Shown: positions 25,958-39,376, numbered from the stretch's first letter. The stretch: DNA of 64,000 bases from Lachnoclostridium sp. (GCA_021770065.1 JAETRR010000019.1:1-64000); one strand, 5' to 3'. The notes: a model not told the origin generated them from the sequence alone. Numbers and translations are program-made.

Positions 25958-26758
25958 CTACTGACACAGATTTTCCAGATACCGGAAGGACAAGCCCGCC
26001 GTGTACAGGGAATCATTGTTAATCCAGCCAGTATGAGTCTCCACAATAAACCAGTCACATCCTGCCTCGTCGGCAGCCTTTATAATCATCTCCAAATCAA
26101 GGTTTCCATATCCAGGCGCCATAACAGAAGGGGTCTTGATGTATTTATCCGGTGTGCTTACACCTGTAACTCCCAGATCCTTAAGATGAATTGCTTTCAG
26201 CCGCTTTCCCAGACGCCGGCACCATGCTTTGGGATCGGAACCGCTTAGATGAACCCAATAGGCATCAAGCTCCGCTCCAACCAGTTGCGGATCTGTGTGC
26301 TCAAATATATATTCCAGCGCCGTATGTTTTCCGTCATACTTTGCAAATTCCATATTATGATTATGATATAAAAGCTCCAGGCCCTGCTCCTTAAAATATT
26401 TTCCCAGTCTGTTTAATCCGTCCGTCAGCTCTTTTAAAGATTTCTCGTCTTCCCAGACTGTGAAGCGGGACAGTCCGCATGCAATATACCTGCACCCCAG
26501 CAGCTTCGCTTTATCTGCAATGTGCTGTGGTTCTTTATCAATATCCTCATACAACTCATGTATGGAGCTGGCATGCATGCCGCTCTCTTCAAGAATTTCG
26601 GCCCAGGTTGTCCCGTCATCCGGGTTCAGAAAATGAAGGATCTCCATATATTCATATCCTGCATCCTTCAGGCCTTTAACGGATTCCCGAATTTCCCTGG
26701 TATTCGACATCCGATCCTGAAGAGACTCCAGATTAATTGATATCTGCTCTTTTTTCAT
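25958..26758 (-). CDS. Sugar phosphate isomerase/epimerase-like TIM barrel (AP endonuclease 2 family)
   Basis: The 266-residue xylose-isomerase-like TIM barrel has metal ligands in YHNHNMEF, GAELDAYWVHLSG, AIHLKDLG and WFIVETHTGW, in the order seen in IolE, hydroxypyruvate isomerase and 3-keto-sugar isomerase relatives. The substrate is probably a sugar or sugar-like keto compound. I use the ATG at 26758 with AAGGTG upstream; an in-frame GTG at 26767 overlaps that site. It is the first gene of the long operon, directly behind the promoter and LacI box. Confidence 0.85.
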   Translation of the reverse strand: MKKEQISINLESLQDRMSNTREIRESVKGLKDAGYEYMEILHFLNPDDGTTWAEILEESGMHASSIHELYEDIDKEPQHIADKAKLLGCRYIACGLSRFTVWEDEKSLKELTDGLNRLGKYFKEQGLELLYHNHNMEFAKYDGKHTALEYIFEHTDPQLVGAELDAYWVHLSGSDPKAWCRRLGKRLKAIHLKDLGVTGVSTPDKYIKTPSVMAPGYGNLDLEMIIKAADEAGCDWFIVETHTGWINNDSLYTAGLSFRYLENLCQ

Positions 26759-26809
26759 ATTCTTCACCTTCTCTCATTAATCACAATGTATATGTCTCTG
26801 CAACATCGC

Positions 26810-26870
26810 GCAATCGTTTGCATTATTTTCTTATGTTTTTCATTTTAAAATATTGCGCCAAAAATTGCAA
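26810..26870 (-). promoter_or_regulatory. Promoter and LacI box of the isomerase/dehydrogenase operon
   Basis: On the minus strand TTGCAA (26870-26865) and TAAAAT (26847-26842) are 17 bases apart, followed about 20 bases later by GCAAACGATTGC (26821-26810), a GCAA-N4-TTGC box placed just after the expected transcription start, where a repressor would block initiation. Confidence 0.7.
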
Positions 26871-26993
26871 GAGCTTTTTTATTATTGGTAAAATTATATA
26901 TTTTTTACTCTTAATTATTTATAAATTATGTGCATTATAAACTTATAATCTTTTTTTAATTTCAAAATCTGACATAATACATAAAATTAACTA

Positions 26994-27049
26994 TTGACAG
27001 AATATCTTTCAATCTTTATAGTAAAAAGCAAAACAAGCAAACATTTGCT
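26994..27049 (+). promoter_or_regulatory. Promoter and LacI box of the racemase/LacI unit
   Basis: TTGACA (26994-26999) and TATAGT (27017-27022) are 17 bases apart. AGCAAACATTTGCT (27036-27049) follows at about +8 to +20, the classic position for a LacI-family repressor. The 390-base divergent region 26759-27148 holds this and the minus-strand promoter and nothing else recognisable. Confidence 0.8.
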
Positions 27050-27148
27050 CTTATTTGCCTTTTCCGTATCGCATCCCGTCTTCAGTGGATAAAAGGATAC
27101 CGGATCAGGCAGAGAGAAACAAAATAATACTTCATCCAGGAGGAAAAC

Positions 27149-28168
27149 ATGCAATTTGAAAAAGTTTTAAAAATTATTGAAACTCACACTGCCGGAAGCC
27201 CTACCAGACATATTGTCGGAGGCGCCCCTCAGATAAAGGGCAGTACCATGGCAGAAAAGATGCAGTACCTGCACGAACATCACGATTGGATCCGAAAGGT
27301 AGTTATGCAGGAGCCCCGGGGACATGCCAGTATGTCCGGCGCCCTCTATGTGCCTCCCTGCAATCCTGAAGCAGATATGGGAGTCCTCTATTTTGACGCC
27401 TGTGATTATATGACCATGTGCGGACACAGTACCATAGCAGTATCAACAGTCCTTGTAGAGACAGGAATGGTAGAAAAAACGGAACCCGTTACGACCGTTA
27501 AGCTCGATACGCCTGCCGGCCTTGTTACTGCCGAGGTTGCCGTGGAAAACGGCAATGTACTGGAAGTAACATTTTCAAATGTACCATCCTTCCTGTATGC
27601 CAGCAGGGATGTTGAAATTGAAGGTTACGGAACGATCCACTGCGATGTTGCCTTTGGCGGTATGGCTTATGCAATTGTATCTGCCGAGAGCTTTGGAGTT
27701 ACTGTAGATCCCGCCAACATCCATGTATTAATGGAACTGGCCCATAAGGTATATGATGTTGTACAGCCCCAAATTGGTTTTATCCACCCCGAGCAGCCTT
27801 TTATGGATCGGATTCACAGTGTCATGTTCACGCAGCCGGGAAGCAGCGGTGCCGACAGTAAAGAAGTCGTTATTTTAATTCCGGCCGAGGAAGGAAACTC
27901 CACTGCCGTGGATCGTTCTCCCTGCGGAACAGGAACCTCAGCCCGAATTGCCGCCGAGCTTGGACACGGAAATCTGCAGCCGGGCCGGCCCTTTGTTCAG
28001 GAAAGTATTGTCGGAACCAGATTTACCGGACGGATCGATGAACGCAGGGATACCTGCGGCTATATCGGCGGCATTCCCAGGATTACCGGTTCCGCTTACA
28101 TTACCGCTTTCAGCGATTTTGTCGTATCCAGCAATGACCCGTTGAAAGAAGGATTTATTTTGCTTTAA
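27149..28168 (+). CDS. Proline racemase / 4-hydroxyproline 2-epimerase family enzyme
   Basis: The 339-residue PLP-independent epimerase works by two opposed cysteines. Both are present: Cys91 in MCGHSTIAV and Cys259 in DRSPCGTGTSA. Loss of the second cysteine would have indicated trans-3-hydroxyproline dehydratase, so that option is unlikely. The residue after CGH is Ser; as I recall, characterised proline racemases have Asn there, so the pattern leans towards hydroxyproline epimerase. The ATG has GGAGG upstream. Transcribed divergently from the dehydrogenase operon, it would supply a D-isomer to that complex if the substrate is proline-like. Confidence 0.88.
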   Translation: MQFEKVLKIIETHTAGSPTRHIVGGAPQIKGSTMAEKMQYLHEHHDWIRKVVMQEPRGHASMSGALYVPPCNPEADMGVLYFDACDYMTMCGHSTIAVSTVLVETGMVEKTEPVTTVKLDTPAGLVTAEVAVENGNVLEVTFSNVPSFLYASRDVEIEGYGTIHCDVAFGGMAYAIVSAESFGVTVDPANIHVLMELAHKVYDVVQPQIGFIHPEQPFMDRIHSVMFTQPGSSGADSKEVVILIPAEEGNSTAVDRSPCGTGTSARIAAELGHGNLQPGRPFVQESIVGTRFTGRIDERRDTCGYIGGIPRITGSAYITAFSDFVVSSNDPLKEGFILL

Positions 28169-28235
28169 TTTCTTTTGGATGAACCGTTTTTGTGTGAATG
28201 ATTCAATATATGATGCAGGAAAGGTACTTCACATT

Positions 28236-29261
28236 ATGGCAGCTAACTTAAAAGAAATAGCGGAAGAACTTCACCTGTCTATTTCTACGGTTTCAAGGGC
28301 AATCAACAATACCGGCCGGGTCTCTAAAGAGACCCGGCATATGGTGATGGATGCCGTAAAAAGGCATAATTATGCTCCAAACCGTGTTGCCCAATCCTTA
28401 AGGCAGAAAAAAACAAATATTGTCGGTCTTATTGTTCCTGATATCGGAGATTACTTTTCTGAAGTTATAAAGGGGACTGAATCTGAATTGTCGTCTAACA
28501 ATTATTCCATGATTTTAGCCGATTCTCACGAAGATCCTATAAAAGAATCCAACTACATTAAACTGATGTATCAGTCTCAGGTAGACGGGCTGATTCTTGC
28601 GACTGTTTCTGACGAATTTCAGTGGACCAGAATGTACCAATCCTGTAATATTCCGATGATCTTCTTTGATAATGAACCTGACGGCTTAGAATGTAATAAG
28701 GTTGTACTTAACAATATCAAGGCAACGGAAATTGCCGTAAATCACCTTGTAAAATTAGGGCATAAGAATATTGCCCTAATCTGCGGAAACACAAAAGAGA
28801 GCACTGCCAGATACAGGCGGAACGGATTTATTGAAGCTATGGAAAAGCATAATCTGGACATTGATTATAGTCTGATTAAGGAAGGTTTATACTACCTCGA
28901 TGCCGGCTATTCATCCATGCAGGATCTGATTCTGAATCGAAACGATCATCCTTTCACTGCAGTAATCGCGTCTACTTACCGATTATCCTGCTCGGCCATA
29001 CATGCCATCAAGGACTACGGCTTCAGCTATCCGAAAGATTTTTCTTTTGTCGGCTTTGATATGGAAGATTCCAACCGATTATTTTCCCCCAGTATCACCT
29101 CTGTGCTGCAGCCCGGAAAACAGATTGGAAAACTTTTGGTTCACCGCCTTCTGCAGTCCATAGAAAATTCCGATTCAGACATTCAGGAAGATAATACGGC
29201 CATCTCCTTTGTAGACCCGGTTATCAAACTGGGCGAATCCACTGCATTTATTAAAAAATAA
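28236..29261 (+). CDS. LacI-family transcriptional regulator 2
   Basis: 341 residues. Helix-turn-helix LKEIAEELHLSISTVSRAIN at the N-terminus, then NIVGLIVPDIGDYFSEVIKG and an effector-binding domain. I start at the ATG at 28236, preceded by GGAAAGG; the frame is open 19 codons further upstream without similarity. It is probably co-transcribed with the epimerase gene (67-base gap) and therefore autoregulated through the box at 27036-27049. It is a close relative of the regulator at 11167-12213. Confidence 0.9.
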   Translation: MAANLKEIAEELHLSISTVSRAINNTGRVSKETRHMVMDAVKRHNYAPNRVAQSLRQKKTNIVGLIVPDIGDYFSEVIKGTESELSSNNYSMILADSHEDPIKESNYIKLMYQSQVDGLILATVSDEFQWTRMYQSCNIPMIFFDNEPDGLECNKVVLNNIKATEIAVNHLVKLGHKNIALICGNTKESTARYRRNGFIEAMEKHNLDIDYSLIKEGLYYLDAGYSSMQDLILNRNDHPFTAVIASTYRLSCSAIHAIKDYGFSYPKDFSFVGFDMEDSNRLFSPSITSVLQPGKQIGKLLVHRLLQSIENSDSDIQEDNTAISFVDPVIKLGESTAFIKK

Positions 29262-29294
29262 CCTTTATCTGCATCCTACATTACCAAAAACGGG

Positions 29295-29467
29295 ATTGTC
29301 GTGAAATACCCCGGACTTTTCTGATATCCAGTGTACGGCTGTTTGCGCACAGGCTGTCTGATATGAGCGGATATTGCTTTGACAATGTCCGTACACAGCA
29401 GACAGAATGTGTGAAAACCGTCCGAACACAAGATATAGAAAAGCCCGGGGCCCTATTTCACGACAAT
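29295..29467. repeat. 173-base structured element / convergent terminator
   Basis: Ends ATTGTCGTGAAATA (29295-29308) and TATTTCACGACAAT (29454-29467) pair, followed inward by CCCCGG/CCGGGG and CTTTTC/GAAAAG; an inner CTGTCTG/CAGACAG arm lies in the middle. The segment CCGTCCGAACACAAGATATAG-like near 29418 recurs, inverted or direct, at 51497-51520 and 58312-58334. It separates the convergent lacI2 and rpoC genes. Confidence 0.8.
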
Positions 29468-29510
29468 GCTGTCTTCATTCAAAATTTTAGCTTTCCTAAG
29501 AGAAACTGCC

Positions 29511-32500
29511 TTAAACCTCTGTCAGCTCCTCTTCTTCTACTGCTTCCTCATCAAGCACTTCTTCCTCAAAATCAGTATCCAGTGCCTCTTCCTCCGTGTA
29601 ATCCTCTTCCAGATCCAGTTCCTCCTCCAGCTCCTCATAAGCCATGGGGGCATCAAATGTCTTCAGCTCTGTATCCAGTTTTACGGACTGATAACGCTTC
29701 ATACCGGTACCGGCGGGAATCAGCTTACCAATCAGCACATTCTCCTTAAGGCCGATCAGCGGATCAATTCTTCCCTTAATCGCCGCCTCGGTCAGAACCT
29801 TGGTCGTCTCCTGGAACGATGCCGCAGACAGGAAGGAGTTTGTAGCCAGAGATGCCTTTGTGATACCAAGCATCACCTGCTTGCCCTCTGCCGGGCGCTT
29901 GCCCTCTGCAGCCAGCTTCTCGTTCATATCGTCAAACTCCAGAACATCCACTAAGGTTCCCGGCAGGAAATCGGTATCACCGTTATCCTCCACACGGATC
30001 TTCTTTAACATCTGGCGCACAATCATCTCGATATGCTTGTCATTGATCTCAACACCCTGGAGACGGTATACGCGCTGTACCTCCTGAATCATGTAGTCCT
30101 GAACGGCACGGATGCCCTTAATCTTCAGAATATCATGTGGGTTTACACTTCCCTCTGTCAGTTCGTCTCCGGCCTCCAGAACCTGCCCGTCCTGCACCTT
30201 CATACGGGAGCCGTAAGGAATCAGATATGTCTTAGACTCTCCGTCCTCATTTGTCACCTGGATCTCGCGCTTCTTCTTGGTATCCAGAATGGTCACTGTA
30301 CCGGCAATCTCTGTGATAATTGCAAGTCCCTTGGGCTTCCTGGCCTCAAAGAGCTCCTCCACACGGGGAAGACCCTGTGTGATGTCTCCTCCGGCCACAC
30401 CGCCTGTATGGAAGGTACGCATGGTCAGCTGAGTACCCGGCTCACCGATAGACTGAGCTGCAATAATACCTACGGATTCGCCTACCTGAACCGCCTCGCC
30501 AGTGGCCATGTTAGAGCCGTAACACTTGGCGCAGACGCCGATATGAGACTTACATGTCAAAATAGTACGGATCTTCAGCCGGTCAAAGGGTCTGCCATTC
30601 TCATCCACACCGGAATTGATAATAGCGGCCGCCCGTCTCGGCGTAATCATGTGATTTGCCTTTACAATCACATTGCCGTCCTTATCCTTAATAGTCTCAC
30701 AGGAGAAGCGTCCTGTAATACGCTCCTGCAGGCTCTCAATCTCTTCTCTTCCGTCCTTGAATTCCTTCACTACCATGCCCGGGATCTCATCCTTACCCTC
30801 ACAGCAGTCCACCTCGCGGATAATCAGATCCTGAGACACATCTACCAGACGCCTTGTAAGGTAACCGGAGTCGGCAGTACGCAGAGCCGTATCGGACAGA
30901 CCTTTACGCGCACCATGGGCGGACATAAAATACTCCAGTACATCCAGGCCCTCACGGAAATTGGACTTAATAGGCAGCTCAATGGTGTGGCCGGTGGTAT
31001 CCGCCATCAATCCGCGCATACCGGCAAGCTGCTTAATCTGCTTGTCGGAACCACGGGCTCCGGAATCAGCCATCATATAGATGTTATTGTACTTATCCAG
31101 ACCATCCAGCAGTGCCTTAGTCAAAACCTCGTCCGTCTGCTTCCAGGTCTCCACAACCTCCTTGTAGCGCTCCTCCTCGGTAATCAGACCTCGCTTATAG
31201 TTCCGCGTAATCTTATCCACCGTATCCTGGGCATTCTTAATCAGCTCCGGCTTCTCCGGCGGCACCGTCATATCGGAGATGGATACCGTCATAGCCGCCT
31301 TTGTGGAATATTTGTAACCCATAGCCTTGATATCATCCAGAACCTCTGCGGTCCGGGTTGCTCCATGGGTATTAATAACCTTTTCCAGGATCTGCTTTAA
31401 TCCCTTCTTGCCTACGTGGAAATCCACCTCAAGCTTAAGCTCATTGCCCGGAATACTTCTGTCAACAAAGCCCAGGTCCTGGGGCAGAATCTCATTAAAG
31501 ATAAACCGTCCCATAGTGGATTCAATAATATCCGAAATCTCACTGCCGTCAGCCAGCGTCCTGGACACCTTCACCTTAATTCTGGACTGAAGCTTAATGA
31601 CTCCGTTCTCATAGGCAAGAATCGCCTCATTTACATTCTTAAAGAACTTGCCTTCACCCTCGATTCCGGGACGTTCCTGGGTCAGATAATAGATTCCAAG
31701 CACCATGTCCTGGGAAGGAACGGCCACAGGACCTCCGTCCGAAGGTTTCAGAAGGTTATTCGGTGACAGCAGAAGGAAACGGCACTCCGCCTGGGCCTCT
31801 ACGGACAGGGGAAGATGCACTGCCATCTGGTCTCCGTCAAAGTCCGCATTGAAGGCCGTACAAACCAGGGGATGCAGCTTAATAGCCTTACCCTCTACCA
31901 GAATAGGCTCAAATGCCTGGATTCCCAGTCTGTGAAGCGTGGGGGCACGGTTCAGCATAACCGGATGCTCTTTGATCACTTCCTCCAGTACGTCCCATAC
32001 CTCGGGCTGTACCTGGCGCTCCACCATCTTCTTTGCACTCTTAATATTATGAGCCGTGCCTTTCTGCACCAGCTCCTTCATCACAAAGGGCTTAAACAGC
32101 TCAATCGCCATCTCCTTGGGAAGACCGCACTGATAGATCTTAAGCTCCGGTCCCACGACGATAACGGAACGGCCGGAATAGTCTACACGCTTTCCGAGCA
32201 GATTCTGGCGGAAACGGCCGGATTTACCCTTCAGCATGTCGGAGAGAGACTTAAGCGCACGGTTTCCCGGCCCCGTTACGGGACGGCCTCTTCTTCCGTT
32301 GTCAATCAGGGCATCCACAGCCTCCTGCAGCATACGCTTTTCATTTCTTACAATAATATCCGGCGCACCCAGCTCCAGAAGGCGCTTTAAACGGTTGTTC
32401 CGGTTGATAATTCTTCTGTACAGATCATTAAGGTCAGAGGTTGCAAAACGTCCGCCGTCCAGCTGGACCATGGGACGCAGGTCAGGCGGAATTACCGGAA

Positions 32501-33215
32501 TGGCATCCATAATCATCCACTCCGGCTGGTTTCCGGACTCGCGGAATGCCTCCACTACCTCCAGACGCTTGATAATACGGGCGCGCTTCTGTCCGGTAGC
32601 ATTCTGCAGGGCACTTTTAAGCTCCACAGACTCCTTTTCCAGATCAATGGCTTCCAGAAGTTCCTTAATGGATTCCGCGCCCATCCCTACCCGGAAACGG
32701 CTGCCGTACTTCTCACGCATATCCTGGTATTCTTTTTCGGTCAGAATCTGCTTATACTGAAGCTCGGTATCTCCCGCGTCCAGCACAATATAGGAGGCAA
32801 AATACAGCACCTTCTCCAGAGTACGGGGAGACAGGTCCAGAATCAGACCCATGCGGCTGGGAATCCCCTTAAAGTACCAGATATGGGATACGGGAGCCGC
32901 CAGTTCAATATGTCCCATACGTTCGCGGCGGACATTCGACTTGGTAACTTCCACACCGCATCGATCGCAGACTACGCCTTTATAGCGGATCTTCTTATAT
33001 TTTCCGCAGTGACACTCCCAGTCTTTGCTGGGTCCGAAGATACGTTCGCAGAATAAGCCGTCTTTTTCCGGTTTCAAGGTCCTGTAATTGATGGTTTCCG
33101 GTTTTTTTACCTCTCCCTTGGACCACTCACGAATCTTCTCCGGAGACGCAAGTCCGATCCGAATCGCATCAAAGGTCATGGGCTGGTAAACCGCTTGATT
33201 CGTTGTTTCTGGCAT
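29511..33215 (-). CDS. rpoC: DNA-directed RNA polymerase subunit beta'
   Basis: Beta' carries the polymerase active site. The 1234-residue protein is full length. The N-terminal zinc site is [20 protein letters not shown], the catalytic triad is NADFDGDQM, and a second zinc site includes [11 protein letters not shown]. The C-terminus is an acidic tail rich in Glu ([18 protein letters not shown]), common in this group. I start at the ATG at 33215 with GGGAG upstream. It lies 16 bases downstream of rpoB. Unusually, rpsL does not follow; the catabolic island does, in convergent orientation. Confidence 0.98.
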   Translation of the reverse strand: MPETTNQAVYQPMTFDAIRIGLASPEKIREWSKGEVKKPETINYRTLKPEKDGLFCERIFGPSKDWECHCGKYKKIRYKGVVCDRCGVEVTKSNVRRERMGHIELAAPVSHIWYFKGIPSRMGLILDLSPRTLEKVLYFASYIVLDAGDTELQYKQILTEKEYQDMREKYGSRFRVGMGAESIKELLEAIDLEKESVELKSALQNATGQKRARIIKRLEVVEAFRESGNQPEWMIMDAIPVIPPDLRPMVQLDGGRFATSDLNDLYRRIINRNNRLKRLLELGAPDIIVRNEKRMLQEAVDALIDNGRRGRPVTGPGNRALKSLSDMLKGKSGRFRQNLLGKRVDYSGRSVIVVGPELKIYQCGLPKEMAIELFKPFVMKELVQKGTAHNIKSAKKMVERQVQPEVWDVLEEVIKEHPVMLNRAPTLHRLGIQAFEPILVEGKAIKLHPLVCTAFNADFDGDQMAVHLPLSVEAQAECRFLLLSPNNLLKPSDGGPVAVPSQDMVLGIYYLTQERPGIEGEGKFFKNVNEAILAYENGVIKLQSRIKVKVSRTLADGSEISDIIESTMGRFIFNEILPQDLGFVDRSIPGNELKLEVDFHVGKKGLKQILEKVINTHGATRTAEVLDDIKAMGYKYSTKAAMTVSISDMTVPPEKPELIKNAQDTVDKITRNYKRGLITEEERYKEVVETWKQTDEVLTKALLDGLDKYNNIYMMADSGARGSDKQIKQLAGMRGLMADTTGHTIELPIKSNFREGLDVLEYFMSAHGARKGLSDTALRTADSGYLTRRLVDVSQDLIIREVDCCEGKDEIPGMVVKEFKDGREEIESLQERITGRFSCETIKDKDGNVIVKANHMITPRRAAAIINSGVDENGRPFDRLKIRTILTCKSHIGVCAKCYGSNMATGEAVQVGESVGIIAAQSIGEPGTQLTMRTFHTGGVAGGDITQGLPRVEELFEARKPKGLAIITEIAGTVTILDTKKKREIQVTNEDGESKTYLIPYGSRMKVQDGQVLEAGDELTEGSVNPHDILKIKGIRAVQDYMIQEVQRVYRLQGVEINDKHIEMIVRQMLKKIRVEDNGDTDFLPGTLVDVLEFDDMNEKLAAEGKRPAEGKQVMLGITKASLATNSFLSAASFQETTKVLTEAAIKGRIDPLIGLKENVLIGKLIPAGTGMKRYQSVKLDTELKTFDAPMAYEELEEELDLEEDYTEEEALDTDFEEEVLDEEAVEEEELTEV

Positions 33216-33231
33216 GAATACACTCCCTTTC

Positions 33232-37080
<3,849 letters not shown>

Positions 37081-37184
37081 TGACGTTCACCCCTTATTTT
37101 AGTTGTGAATTGCAGTGCTTTTGTCATTTTTGACAATGACTGTCATAAAAATAGAGTATAGCTCACCACAATAGTGCATCCTAC

Positions 37185-37213
37185 ATGATAGCACAGGCTT
37201 GTTTTTGTGTCAA
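37185..37213 (-). promoter_or_regulatory. rpoBC promoter
   Basis: On the minus strand TTGACA (37213-37208) and TATCAT (37190-37185) with a 17-base spacer, followed by a leader of about 100 bases to the rpoB ATG. Confidence 0.85.
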
Positions 37214-37285
37214 GCATTGTTTTGGGAAATTTTATGATAAAATTTATGAAAAACCCGAGGACAGGTTCTGCCGGAACCGGTCATG

Positions 37286-37325
37286 AAAAAGACGCCGCAA
37301 AACCGGAAACCGTTTTTACAGCGTC
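37286..37325 (-). terminator. Terminator after the DUF4190 gene
   Basis: On the minus strand GACGC...AAAACGG pairs with CCG.TTTT...GCGTC (37325 to 37291), followed by TTTTT at 37290-37286, 18 bases after the stop codon. Confidence 0.85.
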
Positions 37326-37343
37326 TCATTTACCTGTTTCGTT

Positions 37344-37685
37344 TTAAATGTTCATTATCAGAGCAAACAGATAAATTGCTCCTATCACAAGGGCTATCAG
37401 CGCGCCGATCGCTGAAATAATAACTCCGGCAACCGCTGCCCCGTGTCCGTCTCTGTGCTGAACCAGACTCACGATTCCGGTAATCAGTCCGGCTATTCCA
37501 AGAAGAATCGTAATCCACGGCACCCAGAAAAACACGATTGACAAAATTCCGGTTACCAGGGATATAGCTGCCAGATTACTGTTCCTCTTACCGGCATTGG
37601 GATCCTGTTCTCCCACAATAATCACAGGCTGATAAGGCTGTTGTCCGCCGTTGTTCCAATTATCATTTCTCGGTTCCTGTTCCAT
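37344..37685 (-). CDS. Small DUF4190-type membrane protein
   Basis: 113 residues: a short Asn/Gln/Pro-rich cytoplasmic N-terminus followed by two to three hydrophobic segments with a Gly-rich LAAISLVTGILSIVFFWVPW motif and AAVAGVIISAIGALIALVIGAIYLFAL, the layout of DUF4190 proteins. No enzymatic motif is seen. GGGAG precedes the ATG. It follows the FAIM-like membrane gene by 22 bases and shares its transcript; both sit between rplL and rpoB. Function unknown. Confidence 0.72.
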   Translation of the reverse strand: MEQEPRNDNWNNGGQQPYQPVIIVGEQDPNAGKRNSNLAAISLVTGILSIVFFWVPWITILLGIAGLITGIVSLVQHRDGHGAAVAGVIISAIGALIALVIGAIYLFALIMNI

Positions 37686-37707
37686 ACTTCACTCTCCCGT
37701 TTCAAGC

Positions 37708-38193
37708 CTAATAATAATACCCCGTCGCCACCAGAAGATATGCAACTCCAAACATCAGCACTGTCTCAATTACCACACATCCGACAAATGCTCCAACCAT
37801 AGCCCCGGTCTTGCCTTTCAGTCCGAGCTTTGCATAAAGGAAGCTGAAGAGCAGGCCGATCAAGAAGCCCAGCCATTTTGTCATCAGAAATCCGCCGATA
37901 CAGCTGATACCGATAAACACATTGGCTAAAACCGGCATCTTATTCAGAGGTATGTACTCCTCGCCGCTGCCCAGATATTTTCCGTTCACGGCCAGATCCA
38001 CCTTATTGCCGACTGCCACAACACGAATCTCGGCGCCGTCAATGGTAATCGGGTAATCAATCATATTGATAAACCAGTTCTGTGTTTTGGCCTTATACAC
38101 CTTGCCGTTTACAATCACCTTGGCTCCAAAACCTGCCCGGTACTCTACAGTATGATTTACCCCATTCACATTGACATCCCATGCTTTTTTCAT
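37708..38193 (-). CDS. Membrane protein with FAIM1-like N-terminal beta domain
   Basis: 161 residues. Residues 1-80 are a beta-rich cytoplasmic domain (WDVNVNGVNHTVEYRAG, KVIVNGKVYKAK, YPITIDGAEIRVV, KVDLAVNGKYL) with the repeated strand pattern of FAIM1-like domains; three hydrophobic segments follow. GGGAGG precedes the ATG. No conserved catalytic residues are evident. Its neighbour is the DUF4190 protein, and the pair is inserted between rplL and rpoB. I am fairly sure of the fold pattern, not of function. Confidence 0.6.
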   Translation of the reverse strand: MKKAWDVNVNGVNHTVEYRAGFGAKVIVNGKVYKAKTQNWFINMIDYPITIDGAEIRVVAVGNKVDLAVNGKYLGSGEEYIPLNKMPVLANVFIGISCIGGFLMTKWLGFLIGLLFSFLYAKLGLKGKTGAMVGAFVGCVVIETVLMFGVAYLLVATGYYY

Positions 38194-38375
38194 GACTTTT
38201 CAGCCTCCCTTTTCATAATATTTCTCACTGTCCCGTTAAGACTGTTTCACAATATAATTATACTATAAATCCGCAAAATTGCATCTGTTTTTTTCAATTT
38301 TCTATCATTTACAGAGATTTCAGCGCGGCCCGTGCGCCACTTTAGCGGCATACTTCCTCTGCACGGGCCTGTGCA

Positions 38376-38410
38376 TAAAAAACGGGCAGAGAATCCGTTT
38401 CTCCGCCCGC
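38376..38410 (-). terminator. Terminator after rplL
   Basis: On the minus strand CGGGCGGAGAA pairs with TTCTCTGCCCG (38409-38399 with 38393-38383, one mismatch), followed by TTTTTT. A second perfect 9-bp inverted repeat (GGCCCGTGC/GCACGGGCC) lies further downstream. Confidence 0.85.
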
Positions 38411-38436
38411 GACATTCTTTTTGTTCCTGCTGCTCC

Positions 38437-38805
38437 TTATTTCAGAGTAACACTTGCTCCCTGCTCCTCTAACTTTGCCTTCAGCTCGTCTGCTTCTGCC
38501 TTGGAAACGCCCTCCTTGATCACCTTCGGAGCGCTCTCTACCAGATCCTTAGCTTCTTTCAAGCCGAGACCGGTAATCTCACGAACGGCCTTGATAACCT
38601 TAACCTTGGAATCTCCGGCTCCTGTCAGCTCTACATCAAAGGAATCCTTCTCCTCTGCTGCTGCGCCTGCGCCGTCGCCTGCTGCTGCAACAACTACGCC
38701 TGCTGCTGCGGATACGCCGAACTCTTCCTCACATGCCTTTACCAGCTCATTTAACTCTAATACGGATAACTCTTTGATTGCCTCGATAAACTCAGCAGTT
38801 GTCAA
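38437..38805 (-). CDS. rplL: 50S ribosomal protein L7/L12, start codon region altered
   Basis: L7/L12 forms the ribosomal stalk that recruits translation factors. 122 residues from a TTG codon: an N-terminal dimerisation part ([30 protein letters not shown]), an Ala/Gly-rich hinge, and the factor-binding C-terminal domain ending EQGASVTLK. Relatives begin MAKLTTAEF. Here GCA AAA TTG is present in frame but the ATG is replaced by GGA, so only TTG is left as a start, overlapping the end of rplJ and without an independent ribosome-binding site. This follows from the apparent deletion described under rplJ. Confidence 0.9.
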   Translation of the reverse strand: MTTAEFIEAIKELSVLELNELVKACEEEFGVSAAAGVVVAAAGDGAGAAAEEKDSFDVELTGAGDSKVKVIKAVREITGLGLKEAKDLVESAPKVIKEGVSKAEADELKAKLEEQGASVTLK

Positions 38806-39179
38806 TTTTGCTCCATGCCTGCAGCATCATAGTAGGTTCCCTCTACGATGCCGGCCTTGATCTCCAGTGCCTTCGCATCCTTTGCAAACTTGGCAAGGAT
38901 TCTGGCCGGTGCGGTTGCATCTGTCTTGGAGATGGCGATCGCATTGGGCCCTTCCAGGTGCTGGATCAGGCTCTCGCAGTCCGTGTCCTTGAAAGCAAAA
39001 TTCATCATTGTGTTTTTGTAAACCTTATAGATGACGCCGTTCTCACGAAGCTCCTTGCGAAGCCTGGTGTCCTGTTCTACGGTAAGTCCGCAGTAATTTA
39101 CAAGCACAACAGACTGGGCATCTGTGATATTGGCAGTGATCTCATCTACTACCGGTTTCTTCAACTCGACTTTTGCCAT
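38802..39179 (-). CDS. rplJ: 50S ribosomal protein L10, C-terminus missing
   Basis: L10 anchors L7/L12 dimers to 23S rRNA. The N-terminal rRNA-binding domain is intact ([18 protein letters not shown] through [20 protein letters not shown]), but the frame ends after 125 residues whereas relatives have about 165-175. The missing part normally includes the C-terminal helix that binds L7/L12. The sequence goes from codon about 121 straight into the second codon of rplL, consistent with a deletion that removed about 45 rplJ codons, the spacer and the rplL ATG. A stalk without this helix should not work, so an assembly fault or another copy should be suspected. GGAGG precedes the ATG. Confidence 0.9.
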   Translation of the reverse strand: MAKVELKKPVVDEITANITDAQSVVLVNYCGLTVEQDTRLRKELRENGVIYKVYKNTMMNFAFKDTDCESLIQHLEGPNAIAISKTDATAPARILAKFAKDAKALEIKAGIVEGTYYDAAGMEQN

Positions 39180-39372
39180 GAATGGTGTACCTCCTTATAT
39201 TATTTGTCCACCAACCCGACGGATTTTTCATGGATATGAAAGAAAAACCTCTCTGCCAAAGACAGAGAGGTTTTCGAAAATCATTCTCATAAGGAAAATG
39301 CATCGTCCTCGGCAGGCGGCTCCAACCTTATGCCTTACGGCACCTGCTGTCTTCGGGTCGTGTTACATGCTA
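39180..39372 (-). ncRNA. Ribosomal protein L10 leader with attenuator
   Basis: On the minus strand the region upstream of rplJ holds the GACAGCAGGTGCC...GGCATAAGG...GCCGCCTGCCGAGG pattern of the L10 leader, followed by a strong hairpin (AAAACCTCTCTG, 39255-39244, with CAGAGAGGTTTT, 39274-39263) and T-rich tract that act as an intrinsic attenuator. In the known mechanism, excess L10 (or L10-L7/L12) binds the leader and stops rplJL expression. Confidence 0.85.
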
Positions 39373-39376
39373 TGCA

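Noticed and set aside
27149-28168. trans-3-hydroxyproline dehydratase
   Set aside because: As known for the family, dehydratases replace the second catalytic Cys with Thr; here both Cys91 and Cys259 are present, so racemase/epimerase is favoured.
30033-31400. 455-codon open frame on the plus strand opposite rpoC
   Set aside because: Shadow of rpoC codon structure; no start signal and no recognisable protein.
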